Position numbers and translations under genes: made by a program | NCBI GenBank assembly: GCA_028583685.1 | Contig: JAMXIF010001194.1 | Location: 21,792,046 to 21,856,045, forward strand | Origin: Petaurus breviceps papuanus | Lineage: Eukaryota > Chordata > Mammalia > Diprotodontia > Petauridae | Direction of reading: 5' to 3' | Length of the DNA stretch: 64,000 bases | Notes under the pieces: generated by a model | Seen by the model: the letters and a program-made list of their open reading frames with translations, nothing else | What the model was told of the DNA's origin: nothing | Databases searched by the model: none | Shown here: in pieces, positions 1 through 10,299 of the stretch | Layout of the letters: every line of letters begins with the position of its first letter | How positions within the stretch are numbered: the stretch's first letter is position 1

Positions 1-500
1 CATGGATCCCTTGCCTGAAGGGCACATTCTTTAGAATCTCCTCAATGTTTCCAGATCTTCTCATTACTTTAATTTATTTGATTCAGTCATTTTTGGGTAA
101 TCATATGATGATTGCCAAAGGCATGGAAGTGAAAATGAATAAGTTCTGTGTGCCAAACAGGGAGCAGATTGCTTTAAAGGGGTCAGGGTGATGGTCCATT
201 GGAAAGTGTGTTAGCACAACCAAGAAAACAAGCAAATAAAACTGTAAGGTCAAGGAGGCAGCAATCCTGATAGTCCCAAGAAGACCTTCAACTTCCCTTC
301 TGGTCTGATGCTGCCTACGGCATTCATGCACGGATTCTCTAGACTATTATCTCCTGTCGCAGCTACCACATTGCCAAGTAGGAGAGCCTCTCCCTGAGGA
401 CCAATTCTACCAATCTGAGACACTTTCAAAGGGACTACCATTTTAGAAAGAAGCCCAGTCATGCATCACCTCACACAAACCTGGGCTCTCTCTCACTAGA
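1..500. other. Unique sequence, no recognised gene
   Basis: No repeat family was recognised. The longest open stretch on the minus strand (250-462, 70 codons) begins MTGLLSKMVVPLKVSQ and ends GLSGLLPP before a stop. Further along the minus strand the sequence is AT-rich and contains an AATAAA-like word near position 80. It could be the end of an unknown or pseudogenic exon, but I recognise no protein family and cannot exclude chance. Confidence 0.3.
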
Positions 501-504
501 CTCT

Positions 505-690
505 TCCTTATCCTCACCTGCCACTGTGCCCACACACAAGTATCCTTCCTCTCCCCACCCCCATCGCTAGTTCCCTTTATATGTTATCTTTCCCCAGTAT
601 AATATAAGCTCCTTGAGGATAGGTATGGTCTTACTTGTTTGTTTTTGTATTCTTAGTGCTATGCCTTGCACATAGAAAACCCTTATTAAA
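505..690 (+). mobile_element. L2 LINE 3' end fragment
   Basis: The words AAGCTCCTTGAGGATAGG, TTCTTAGTGCTATGCCTTGCACAT and a terminal TTATTAAA-type run follow the conserved end of the L2 3' UTR (gene-length abbreviations of 'gctccttgagggcaggga ... gcctggcacata'). It is 5' truncated and old, and is followed directly by a tetranucleotide repeat. Confidence 0.6.
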
Positions 691-865
691 ACCCTATTTA
701 TTTATCAGTCTATATGTCTGTCTGTCTACCTATCTATGTATCTATCTATCTGCCCATCCACAATTGACCTATCTATCCACCTAGCTACCCATCTATCTGT
801 CTTTCTGTTTGTCTCTCTAATCCATCCACCCACCTATCATCTGTATACCCATTTATCTATCACAA
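690..865 (+). repeat. Degenerate TATC/TGTC/CATC microsatellite
   Basis: The stretch is built of TATC, TGTC and CATC words (CTATCTATC, CTGTCTGTC, CCATCCACC). It is impure and begins at the L2 tail, so it probably grew from that A/T-rich end. Confidence 0.8.
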
Positions 866-1125
866 AGAGTTGAGAGAGAGATAGGACCATTTCATGACAA
901 AACATCGTAGTTTTGAAGAATTTTGGTGCCGAAGTAGATTCCCTATACGTCTCTGTCTGTATCCTTGTATGTTATATTTGCTTCTGAGTAAGTATTGTGC
1001 AGTGGGCTCAGGACACAGAACACTGAAAGACTGCAAAATGATCACTGTGTCATAGTCAGCAATTACTAGTCATAGTCAGTTATATTCTCACCAATATCCT
1101 CCAAGGCCTTCCCTATTTCCTAAAA

Positions 1126-1278
1126 AAGGGTTCTTAACCTTTTCTCATGGGCTCCTTTGTCAGTCTGGTGAAGCCTTTCCAAGAATATTTTTTTCCTAAA
1201 TGCATAAAATACATAGGAAACCAATTATATTGGTTATCAAAAATAAGTTCACAGACTCCACATTATGAACCCCTGTTC
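1126..1278. mobile_element. hAT-like short non-autonomous DNA element
   Basis: The left end carries GGGTTCTTAACCT and the right end the imperfect inverse ATGAACCCCTG. The body has the words CAGTCTGGTGAAGCC and CATAAAATACATAGGAAACC. Related copies occur at 6048-6992, 39626-39845 and, in reverse, 41530-41705. The termini resemble Charlie-type hAT inverted repeats. No transposase remains, as is usual for these short elements. Confidence 0.55.
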
Positions 1279-1460
1279 TAGGGCATGTTTGAAAAGTGAT
1301 GACTCTCTATTTATTCATCCAGAGCAAGGCTGACTTTGTTTCTAAAGGTACCCCTGAGGGGTTGGGGTATCTCTTCTTTAATGCTATCAGCTTGTGTTCC
1401 ATTCTGATGTATGTTAACATCCCTACCATTAACAATCAGTGATTAGTTCCCCACATTCAT

Positions 1461-1530
1461 TCAACTAATTTACTAATTAGTGACTATAACTAATCAACTA
1501 ATTTAACTAATTAACATTAATTAGTATTGA
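1461..1530. repeat. Clustered ACTAAT / TAATTA motifs
   Basis: Around ten copies of ACTAAT, TAATTAG or close variants lie within 70 bp. It could be a degenerate short tandem repeat or a cluster of homeodomain-type TAAT sites. No surrounding family was recognised. Confidence 0.5.
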
Positions 1531-2250
1531 CAAAGAGACATTTACTTTAAGAAGGTATACCAAGAACAGAAGTTACATTTTGTCTCAACATCTGGGAATT
1601 CACTCCCCTCTTGCCCTTTATAACTTGGAGATAATGTGCTCAAACTTAAAGCAGTTTCTACATAAAATTCTCCCCTTGAGGTTCCAATGCAATATGTCTG
1701 ATGGATGAATGAGTCTGTCTGTATCTCTGAAACTGCTAGACTGGCTGGGAAGGTTGCTGGGGACTTTACTTCAAACACGCTGGCTTCTGATAAATCAGGA
1801 CATGGATTCTGGCTCTTTTACTTCCAATGGTTTGCTCCCTTAACCTTTTCAAGCTCACCATGTATTAGCCATCTCCAGTCACCTTTACCTTAAAAGCAGG
1901 GGAAAATAGACCCAACAGACAGAAGCAACAACAGGGCTATATGCTCACTGATGTGATCCCAGTGGGGAGATAAAGGCTTGAGGTCTCCCTCCTTCCTGAG
2001 GACTTAATATTTCCTTCATCATTTGAACACAGTCAGGCAAGACATAAAAAAGACCACTTCTCTGTGGCTGGTAGTATCTTCTCAAAGCACCTCAGCTCTG
2101 ACTACACAGTCATTCAACAATCTGCCTCTTCATCCCATAGAACTAGTTGCAGAAGGTCTATATTGGGAATTGGGAAGCAGAGCATCTCCACTATGTAGCC
2201 TTGTGCCCTTCCAGAAGCAGGGTATCTAGCCTCTCTTATAAGAGGTTTGC
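1531..2250. other. Unique sequence, no gene seen
   Basis: No repeat or coding family was recognised. A 78-codon minus-strand open frame (1542-1778) and a 62-codon plus-strand frame (1705-1893) overlap each other and look like chance. Confidence 0.4.
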
Positions 2251-2254
2251 ATGT

Positions 2255-2620
2255 TGTGCTTACTCACTAGTCTTTCCTTCATCCCCCAACCTTTATATCT
2301 ATTAGAATGTGAGCTCCTGGGGCGACTAGGTGACACAGTGAATAGAGCACTGGCCCTGGAATCTGGAGGACCTGAGTTCAAATTCGGCCTCAGACACTTA
2401 ACACAAAACTAGCCCTGTGACCTTGGGCAAGTCACTTAACCCCAATTGCCCTACCTTCCCCCTCAGAAAAAAAAAGAATGTGAGCTCCTCTGTTAGAATG
2501 TAAAGGTCTCCTAGAGCAGAGACCATCTGACTTTTTTGTCTGTATCCCTGGCACTTAATACCATGCTTTATACACATTAAGTGCTTGATAAATGCTTTTC
2601 ATTCATTCATTTATCTATGC
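2255..2620 (+). mobile_element. L2 LINE 3' end, split by a SINE
   Basis: The left part carries TAGAATGTGAGCTCCT. The right part resumes with the same word, then GTCTGTATCCCTGGCACTTA and a terminal AAGTGCTTGATAAATGC, the standard L2 3' terminus. The interruption is the SINE at 2319-2474. Confidence 0.65.
2319..2474 (+). mobile_element. WSINE1-like tRNA-derived SINE
   Basis: It starts GGGGCGACTAGGTGACACAG, has a tRNA-like B-box region (GAGTTCAAATTC), TGACCTTGGGCAAGTCACTT and AACCCCAATTGCC, and ends in an A run. A perfect 15-bp target duplication AGAATGTGAGCTCCT flanks it (2304-2318 and 2475-2489), so both ends are certain. It is inserted in an L2 tail. Confidence 0.8.
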
Positions 2621-2621
2621 T

Positions 2622-3120
2622 ACTGGCAAATGGTTCCAAAGTTATTAAATTTTGGTACATTATTAAAATAATCATCTCTGGTCTCCGTGGCACTTCCTGG
2701 AACATTCAGAGGTCCCAGAAGCAGTAGCTGAGACAGGGTTGTTCAGGCATAGTGTGAGTTCACTACATAAAGGTTATTCCAAAGAGCTCCAGGAAAAAGG
2801 CAGCAGCCCAGACTTTATTATTATTATTATTATTTCCTCTAGAAACAGCCAGTATGAACCTCAGGGGGAAGGCTGACATTTGCTTGATAGTAACTCTCCA
2901 CTTCCTGGCAACTCTTCCTGTCTTTGTCAACCCCAAAGGATGGCTCACTGACTCTGACGGCGCTTCCATTTCCCTATTGTCTCTGCATGGAAAGGCAGCC
3001 CTATAGCAACATGGCATGTATGTAATGTAGGAAATGTAATGTAAGAAAAAAGGTAAGCTCGTGGCATCAGCATTCCTCCCTTCAAAAGCCAGGGGAGGAT
3101 AATGGAAACCACATGGTCCA
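2622..3120. other. Unique sequence with a short ATT repeat
   Basis: A (TTA)n tract lies near 2817-2834. A 124-codon minus-strand open frame (2763-3137) runs through this tract and has an asparagine run. It shows no known family and is treated as chance. Confidence 0.4.
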
Positions 3121-3121
3121 A

Positions 3122-3275
3122 AGGAGTCTGAAGACACAGGTCCTAACTTCAGTTCTGTTACTTACTAGTGGTAGGATTAACTTCTCTGAGCCTCAGTTCC
3201 CCCATCTCTAAAATGGAGAAGATAGATGGTGATATCTGAGGTCCTTTCCAGCTCTGATATTATGCAGCTATAGAT
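3122..3275 (+). mobile_element. MIR3/Ther-2-like CORE-SINE
   Basis: Diagnostic words are CAGTTCCCCCATCTCTAAAATGG (shortened) and GGTCCTTTCCAGCTCTGA. The latter is the L3-like tail that distinguishes MIR3 from MIR. The 5' part is eroded. Confidence 0.65.
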
Positions 3276-3344
3276 GACTATCTTTCATTTATTTGGCATT
3301 TAGTATGTGTGAATATGCTTTGTATATACTTTGTATTATTGGTT

Positions 3345-4300
3345 CTTAGAATCCTAGACTCTCGGTGTTGAAAGGGACACTGGAGGACATACAGCCCAGT
3401 CTACATCTAAAGAGTAATCCTCTTACAACATTCAGGACCAGTGATGTCCAACTTCCACTTGAAGAGTTCTAGAGACTAGGAACTAACTACTTCCTGAGGC
3501 CATTCATTTTATTTTGGAGCACTTTCCTTACAGTGATTCCAAATCTGCCTGACTGAAACTTTCAGCCATTCTTCCTGATCCCTCTTTCACACATTGTTGT
3601 TCAGTTGTATTCATCATGTCTGACTCTCTGTGACCCCATCTGGGGTTTCCTTGGCAAAGATGCTGAAGTAGTTTGCCATTTACTTTCCAGCTCATTTTAC
3701 AGATGAGGAACTGAACCAAACACCAAGTGACTTGCCGAGGGTCACATAGCTAGTAAGTATCTGAGGCCAAAATTGAACTTGGATCTTCCTGGTTCCCAGC
3801 CCAGTGATCTATCCACTGTGCCACCTTGCTGCCTTCCAAATATTTGAAGATGGTTATCATGTCATTTCCCCTACCCCAGACTTCTATTTTCTAGCCTAGA
3901 CATTTACCCATCTCTAGTTCCTTTACCAGGTACTTGTGTATTATGGTTTCAAGGTCCCCTCCATTCTCACTTTCATGCTGCAGTTTATCAATCTCTTTCC
4001 TAAAATGTGCTCCCCAGAAGTAAATACAGTCCTCCAGATGTGAGCTGTCCAGAACAACATGAAATAAATACATCACCTTCTTTCTGAAACTTGATGCTTC
4101 CTAAAAATACATTAGCTTTCTTGGTTTCCATTTCATGAGTCTGACTGACTTTTCAGTTTATTGAATTTCCCAACACTTTTTTAAATGAATCGCTTTCTAC
4201 TTGTGGCTCCTCCATCCTATACTTGAGCACAATTATTTTTTTAACACAAGCTTGAGGCTTTACATTTACATTAAAAGTCACCTTATTAGATTAACCAAAA
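3345..4300 (-). mobile_element. L3/CR1 LINE 3' region, split by MAR1
   Basis: The left edge AGAATCCTAGACTCTCGGTG is the inverse of a CR1-type 3' end (the 'tgattctatgattct' class). Further on are words typical of inverted L3/CR1: GATGGTTATCATGTCATTTCCCC, TTTATCAATCTCTTTCCTAAAATGTGC (abbreviated) and TCCAGATGTGAGCTG. A MAR1 SINE interrupts it. The far edge is approximate. Confidence 0.6.
3595..3836 (-). mobile_element. MAR1-like CORE-SINE
   Basis: On the plus strand it reads TTGTTCAGTTGTATTCATCA, TTTCCTTGGCAAAGATGCTG, CAGCTCATTTTACAGATGAG, TGACTTGCC and the inverted tRNA-like head TGTGCCACCTTGCTGCC. It is nearly full length (about 240 bp) and is inserted in the L3/CR1 copy. Confidence 0.75.
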
Positions 4301-4304
4301 TTTC

Positions 4305-4925
4305 ATGCTGGTATATTTTGTAATCTCAACTAAACCATGACTTCTCTAAGGAAGAAGCCCATGCATTTGATTCTCTTAAGACACTGGGCACAGAGCTGAA
4401 CAATAGTCACTCAAAAAATACTTGTATATTGGCTGTTTAATTTTTCTTTGAGCTTCTTTCTAAGGTCAGTCCATTCCTGAATCACAAGTACATCCTCATG
4501 GAAATTAAAGATTCTCTCTAAGTCAAAATGTTCCTGCCACACTGATATTTTAAAATAAGATTCTGTGGCTCATCTATTTTTTAACAGAAAGATGAAAAAT
4601 AACAAAATAAAAGAAGAAAGATAATTCTTCAGTATTCACAACACATTGAGCTTTTATAGCTCATCTTTTTATCTCTGAGCTCTTCAGATCTCTCATCTAC
4701 TCTCCATCACATCTGTTGGGTCAGCAGGAAATGTAAGTATGAAAGAGGACTCAGTGAAAAATGATTGAGGTCATGAAGAGGAGGCAGAATAAGAGGAAAT
4801 GGAGTTGTTTACCCTAGAGAAGGAAACACTGGAGTGGAAATGAGGGGACATGAATTTCTTGCCTTAAGTCTAAGTAGAGTTTTTGAAAGAGGAATGTGTA
4901 TGCATTGTTGTGCTTAGTAACAGAA
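4305..4925. other. Unique AT-rich sequence
   Basis: No family was recognised with confidence. A short phrase near 4378-4430 (CACTGGGCACAGAGCTGAAC) faintly resembles an L2 tail, but too little is left to call it. Confidence 0.35.
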
Positions 4926-4929
4926 TACC

Positions 4930-5045
4930 AAACCATAGGAAGTGGGCTAGTCACTTCAATGCCTGCACCTCATTCCCATATCTGTAAAATGAGTAGATGA
5001 AAAGATGGTTTCTAAGGTTCCTATAAACTCTAATGTTTGATGGAT
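4930..5045 (+). mobile_element. MIR3-like SINE fragment
   Basis: ATATCTGTAAAATGAG is followed by TTTCTAAGGTTCCTATAAACTCTAATG, the L3-like end of MIR3. Only the 3' half remains. Confidence 0.55.
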
Positions 5046-5299
5046 CTGTGACTGACTGATGCTCAAGCCATTGAGAGGGCAGTGAAAGCTAAATCCTTTC
5101 TTTTTTTTTCAACTGAATTCAAGGCTGTGCTTCTACAATAGAGGATACAAAAGTAGGAGATACAATCTCTGCCCTGGGAGAATTTCTTTAGGGAAATGAC
5201 ACACACGTGAAGCAATGAAAATGACAATTTCTCCTTCCAGAAGAATAGTGAGGATTCCTCCACTCCAGTGGTTTAGTGCTCAGGTTCTTGGGTGCTCCC

Positions 5300-5990
5300 A
5301 TTTTATTCCAGAATCTCAGTGTTGAATTGGAAACTCAGTCTATTTATGCTTGACATTGACCTTTACCACCCTCTACCACAACCTCCACAGATGTTCTTAG
5401 AACATCTACTTAAAGACCTCTAGTAATGGGAAACTCACCAACTCCTGAAGCATCTCATTATACTTTTGGAAAGACTGTGCTCGCACTCTGGGGATGCAAA
5501 GACAGATGACACAGTCACTGCACTAGACAACGAGAGACAGAGAACTTACTACCTCCAAAGGCAGAGCAATTCCACTTTGGAAAGACCTATTCATTAGCAT
5601 TTTTTTTCTTCCAAAGAGCTCAAATCTGCCCCTCTACAACTTTTATTTCTCTTATTTTTACCCCCTTGATCCAGCAGTGAATAAGGCTAATGTTATTTCC
5701 AAAAGGTAACCTTTGAAATATTTGAGGGCAGCTGTCATGACCACCACTGAATCTTTTCTTCTTCAGGCTAAATATCTCCAATTTCTTTAATCAAACAACT
5801 GCACATCATCATTTCATGGTTGGCCTTTCACCAGTCTGATTATTCTCTGGATCTTTTCCAATTTTTCAATCACACAAATATGGTGCAAAATGTGATCACT
5901 AAATATCCTATGAAATAATGTTTCTTGATGCCTTTAAGCATACAACAAAACATATCCACAATTCCATTCTTCACTTCTCCAAGTTGTACC
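5300..5990 (-). mobile_element. L3/CR1 LINE 3' region
   Basis: CCAGAATCTCAGTGTTGAA at the left edge is the inverted CR1/L3 terminus. The interior has CAGGCTAAATATCTCCAATT and TTCTCTGGATCTTTTCCAA, the inverted text for a CR1-type 3' section. It parallels the 3345-4300 copy but is more decayed. Confidence 0.55.
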
Positions 5991-6047
5991 TACATGTCAT
6001 CTTTACATTTAGCTACAAAATCCTTCTTTCTTTTGGTTTCATTTATA

Positions 6048-6992
6048 CCAGTGATTCCTAATCTTTATTTTTTTGTCTGTTGTGGACCCTTTTGACAGTC
6101 TAGTGAAGTCTATATAATCCTTCTCAAAATAATATTTTAAAACACAAAATATAAAATATATGACATTGCAAAGGAACTTAATTTTACTGAAATACAGTTA
6201 TCATATAAATTTCTTCTTTTCTTCCCTCCCCCCTGCCCTAAAGGTGGCTACTATTAGATACAAATATGTATGTATGTGTATGCATGCATTTATATATGTA
6301 CATATATACATGCATACACACATGTATATGTAAATCATTTTACTGGATGCAGATAGTGCCTTCCTTCATATGTTGCTTGTAGTTAATTTGGGCATTTATA
6401 ATAGTCAAAGTAATTTATGTGGTCAAAGTGGGTCTTAAAATAATATTGTTACTGTATACAATGTTCTCTTGGTTACACTCATTTCCCTCTTCATTATTTT
6501 GTGCAAGTCTATCAATGTTTTTCTAGATCATTGAGTTCATTATTTCTTATAGCACAATAAAATTCTATCCCAATCATATAACACAATTTGTTCGACCATT
6601 GCCCAATTGATAGGCATTCCTACAATTTCTAGTTCTTTGCCACCACAAAGAGAGCTGCTATAAATAATTTAGAACATATAGGTTCTTTTCTTTTTTCCTT
6701 AATTATCTTTGGAAATAGACCTAGTTGTGGTATTACTGGGTGAAAGGGCCCATCTAGTAAGTGTTTGGGTAAAATTCCAGATTGCTCTACAAAATGGTTG
6801 GATCAATTCACAATTCAACCTACAATGAATGTGTCCCAATTTTTCCATATCCCCCCCCAACATTGATCCCTTTTCCCTTCAGTCATTTTAGCCAATCTGA
6901 TAGGTGTAAAAAACATAGACAATTTTTAAAAAACAAGAAATATAGTCATGTATTTTTTTAATCTCATAAAACTTTAAAGGTTAAGAACTCTG
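6048..6992. mobile_element. hAT-like short element split by an L1 fragment
   Basis: The left part (6048-about 6205) has GTGGACCCTTTTGACAGTCTAG and AAATACAGTTATCAT. The right part (about 6925-6992) resumes with AATTTTTAAAAAACAAG and ends AAAGGTTAAGAACTCTGG, matching the family at 1126-1278. Once the L1 piece is removed the element is about 225 bp. Confidence 0.55.
6205..6925 (-). mobile_element. L1 LINE ORF2 3' fragment
   Basis: On the minus strand it reads AGATTGGCTAAAATGACTGA, then ATCCAACCATTTTGTAGAGC, TAGCAGCTCTCTTTGTGGTGGC and CCTATCAATTGGGCAATGG. These match the end of L1 ORF2 (compare 53560-53900 and 61030-61350). It is 5' truncated, and its 3' side contains a TATG-rich microsatellite (6255-6330). 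Confidence 0.7.
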
Positions 6993-6999
6993 GACAGCA

Positions 7000-7200
7000 A
7001 GAATTTCATGATTAATATGATTCAACTATCCTAGCAATATGTTCTCCTTATTGGTCTTTGGATAAGGATTCACATTTAAAGTACCAATAGTCACATTTGA
7101 AGTTTATTGACAATCTAAAAACCATATGACTCTTAGCCCCTCTTCCCCCTTTCCTACTACCCTGCCACTATTGCTGCAAAAGTGGAAGGGGCCCAAGATA
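7000..7200. other. Undefined stretch before the RTE remnant
   Basis: It may be further decayed RTE sequence. No motif could be read with confidence. Confidence 0.2.
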
Positions 7201-7814
7201 GCAAAATGACATGTTAGAAGTACATTTTCCACAAGATGTCTCCCAATTATACAGCAAGATCCTTAAGGATACATCAGAGCCTAGAACAACAGAAATACCT
7301 CTATTCAATGACCTTTAAATAATAAACATCAGGAAAGGCATAAAGCAAAGAGATTATGCTCATGAAAGGTATTTGTCACTAGGATGGAGGAGACCCAGGG
7401 CACAGTCTAGATCAAGGAGTGATATTGTGTGTGTGAGTCGGGGGGGGAAGGGGGAGGGTGTACCATGAAGTTCTCTGAATGTTCCTATTTGTGGATGATC
7501 TATTGTGTTGACTGCATTGGGCCTTAAGACTTTGCAGAGCCTCCTAGAAGAGATCTGTAAGAACTCAAACGATTTGGCCCACCCATACCTATGGGAAAGA
7601 TCAAATGGATAAAGAATGTCAATTGTTCCAATTTCAATACTTGTCTGAATGGATACCTTAGAGAGCTTGTTTAAAAGCATTTATGCCCAGGATAGATATT
7701 AAATATGAACAATAGATTTGGACCCATTGTTGCAAATGAGGAGTAGAATAGACTTCATTGCTTTTAGGAAATGAAGGACTTTTACTGACCCTAAGCTTCT
7801 CATGATAGCAAAGA

Positions 7815-8967
7815 CAGAGGTGGAGTCAAAATGGCAGAGAAAAGGCAGGGATTCTCTTGAACTCTCCCCCAAACCCGTCCAAACTCCCTTAAATAATTCT
7901 GCAAAACAAATTCTAGAGCAACAGAAACCATAAAAGGATGGAGCAAAACAATTTTCCAGCCTAAGACAACTTAGAAAGTCGACAGGAAGGTCTGTCCTAC
8001 CAGGGTAAGAGTGGAATGCAGCCCGGTGCAGGCCACTTCAGCACAGACCGGGCCCCAGCAGACTTTGAGGGTGACTGGATCAGTGGTGGCAGCGGTGGTT
8101 TCCAGACCTCTCAGTCCACAGATGATAAGGGGGCTGGACAAGTGGTCAGGAGATTCTGGGTCCCTTTGTTGGCACCACAGGCAGGACTCTGTGGCTTGCC
8201 CATACCTGGATCTGGGTCATAGTCCTGGGTCTCAGTTTCAGGGAGGAGGAGCGCTAACACATCAGAGCTTGTGGTCACAGGGTAGCAGGGATCCTGTTCA
8301 CAGTTCCAGGTGGACAAGCATGTTTGTGCTCACTCGCAGATCAGAACACAGCACAAGAGAATAGTAAATACATCTCTCCCCAGAGCATACCACCTTGGAA
8401 GAAGCAAAAACTTACACGTCCCCAGAATGATCTCTAAAAACAGCTGCACAAAAAACTTGAAGCTTGGGATGGTGCCACCTCTGCTCTCGAAATACAGTGC
8501 CACTTTAGCCTAGAGTTAATAGTCAATAAATAGACTGGAAAATGAGAAAACAGCCAAAAAAGTTCCTGACTATAAAATGTTACTATGGTGACAGAGAAGA
8601 TCAAACCACAAACTCAGAAGACAACAAAATCAACACTGCTAAATCCAAAGCTTCAAAGGAAAAAATGAATTGTCTCAAGACTGTGGATGAGCTCAAAAAG
8701 GATTTTAAAAATCAAATAAGTGAGGTAAAGGAAAAATAGGGAAGAGAAAGGTGAATGATACAAGAAAATCATGAAAAAAATTGTCCACAGCTCGGTGAAA
8801 GAGGCATAGAAAATACTGAAGAAAATACCACTTTAAAAAACAGAATAGGTCAAATGGTAAAAGGGACACAAAAATCCAATGAAGAAAAGAATTCCTTGAA
8901 AAGCAGAATTTACCCAACAGAAAAAAATATACAAAAATTCACTGAAGAGAAGTCCTTAAAAAGCATA
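7815..8967 (+). mobile_element. L1/HAL1 5' UTR plus ORF1 start, 3' truncated
   Basis: The head (GTGGAGTCAAAATGGCAGAG) and the 5' UTR match the heads of the HAL1 copies at 27326 and 58680. The 3' part encodes the ORF1p N-terminus: a 65-codon segment from 8542, then NTLKNRIGQMVK and EEKNSLKSRIYPTEK in a 21-residue (three-heptad) coiled-coil repeat. The sequence then stops, with no RNA-binding domain, ORF2 or A tail. ATAGCAAAGA at 7805-7814 and 8968-8977 is a 10-bp target duplication, so the short form was made at insertion and is not later erosion. Confidence 0.7.
8542..8967 (+). pseudogene. L1 ORF1p N-terminal fragment (coiled coil)
   Basis: ORF1p is the RNA-binding trimeric chaperone of L1 particles. 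Only the N-terminal head and the start of the coiled coil are present. Two consecutive frames (8542-8739 ending at a stop, and from 8755) carry Lys/Glu-rich heptads with the 21-residue unit EEKNSLKSRI..TEKN.QKFT. The downstream RRM and C-terminal domains were never inserted here. The open frame beyond 8967 belongs to the host RTE LINE. Confidence 0.65.
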
Positions 8968-9066
8968 ATAGCAAAGATCTATCTTTTCGCTATAAATATT
9001 ATAGTGGTGTTGTTCTATGGCAGGGAAGCAAGAGCAGAAATATCACTATTTCTGAAGTACTAAAGG

Positions 9067-9303
9067 CAGCTGGGCCTTGAGTCAAGAAGATCTGAGTTCA
9101 AGTTCAGCTTCAGAAACTTACTGTGTGACCCTGGGGAAATTACTTAAGCTCTGTTTGCCTCAATTTCCTCAACTGTACAATTGGGATAATAATAATAGTG
9201 CCTACCTCCCAGGGCTGTGGTGAATGTCAAATGAGATGATATTTGTAAAACCTTTAGCACAGTGCCTGGCAAATAATAGATGCTTAATGAATGCTAATTC
9301 TAT
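9067..9303 (+). mobile_element. MIR CORE-SINE
   Basis: It has the head GGCAGCTGGGCCTTGAGTC, the middle TACTGTGTGACCCTGGGGAAAT, the core CCTCAATTTCCTCAACTG and the L2-like tail CAGTGCCTGGCAAATAATAG. TACTAAAGG at 9058-9066 and 9304-9312 is a 9-bp target duplication in the RTE LINE. Although MIR-like in structure, the readable duplication suggests a marsupial-active relative. Confidence 0.7.
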
Positions 9304-9699
9304 TACTAAAGGTGAACATTACCCAGGGAGGTCAATGGAAAGGGATATGGTGGGTATGTAAGCAGGGATATAACCAATGGATAATTTGGAGTGGAAAGGA
9401 GGAATAAAGGATGTCATCAAGGAATTCTGTGACTGGAAGAGAAGATGGGCTGGTCACATAGGGAGAGCAAGGGATGACAGATCAGAGTACTCTATGCGAA
9501 TCCTTCTGTTGTCAAGAGAAAAGGAGAAATGCTTCCATCATGTGGGCAGCTGCTCTGTGCTTAACTTTCAGGAGATCATGAATGAGAATCTTATGGGACA
9601 GACAAATGAATAGGCACAGATGGGTTGTGTTCTGTATCCTTGAAGGGAACTCCCAAATCTATGAAATCACAGCTATTTCAATATCATAGAGTATTCTTG

Positions 9700-10010
9700 A
9701 ATTTTGTCAGGAATCGGTTGAGCTCACCAGTTAATGATTTACTAATTCCACTCTCTTCCCCCTTTGAAAATCAAAACAACAGATGCCTTTCTCCAGTCCT
9801 GCAGTACCTTGTCTTTTCTCCCTGAGCTTTCAATGACCATTGATTGTGACTTCGATCCCTGGCTCCCAGTGATTTGGGAAATCACTCCCCCAAGCTACTG
9901 GCAACACACTTGCCTGGGATTCTCTTCTGTCCAAGAACCAAGAGTCAGACTAATGCTGCTGGGAATGTCAAAGACCTCAGGAATCACTTTCAGAGCTAAA
10001 AGGTAGCACC
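9700..10010 (-). mobile_element. Possible L3/CR1 reverse-transcriptase remnant
   Basis: TTTGAAAATCAAAACAACAGATG followed by CTTTCTCCAGTCCTGCAGTACC (each abbreviated) and TTTCAATGACCATTGAT resembles the inverted text of CR1/L3 RT (region encoding 'WKKANVVPIFKK'-type residues). It is eroded, and unique sequence is an alternative. Confidence 0.4.
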
Positions 10011-10065
10011 ATCATGCCATGTGGCACATCCATGACACAAATTGTGGAATTCTATCCATGTAAAA

Positions 10066-10295
10066 TAGGGCAGCTAGATGGCTCAGTGGACAGAGCACTA
10101 GGCCTGGAATCAGGAAAACCTGAGTGCAAACTTAGACTCAGACACTTACTAACTGTGTGACCCTGGGCAAGTCACTTAACATCTGTTTGCCTTAATCTAT
10201 TGGAGAAGTAAATGGTAAATCACTCTAGTGTCTCCGTCAAGAAAATTCCATAGACAGTATGGTCTCATGAAGAGTTGGACACAACTGAATGACTG
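10066..10295 (+). mobile_element. MAR1-like CORE-SINE
   Basis: It has the head GGGCAGCTAGATGGCTCAGTG, TGTGTGACCCTGGGCAAGTC, and the tail words TCAAGAAAATTCCATAGAC and GAGTTGGACACAACTGAATG. It is nearly full length. Confidence 0.75.
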
Positions 10296-10299
10296 AATA

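Larger units (their letters stand above)
7200..9660 (+). mobile_element. RTE-like LINE, reverse transcriptase to C-terminus, split twice
   Basis: Conceptual translation with frame changes gives IRKGIKQRD near 7330 (the RT 'RxGxxQGD' motif), a decayed 'FADDIVL' site near 7500, LKTLQSLLEEICKNSNDL (7520-7580) and 'GPIVA..R' near 7715. Past the first insertion it gives NIIVVLFYGREARAE (8995-9045), equivalent to 'VLPALLYGSETW'. Past the second it gives GGIKDVIKEFCDWKRRWAGH (9395-9455). The order of motifs is that of an RTE/BovB-type ORF2. A 5'-complete L1 piece (7815-8967) and a MIR (9067-9303) split it. It is non-functional and older than both insertions. The exact ends are uncertain. Confidence 0.65.

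Noticed and set aside
2763-3137. 124-codon minus frame
   Set aside because: It contains an asparagine run from a TTA repeat and overlaps the start of a MIR3; no domain.
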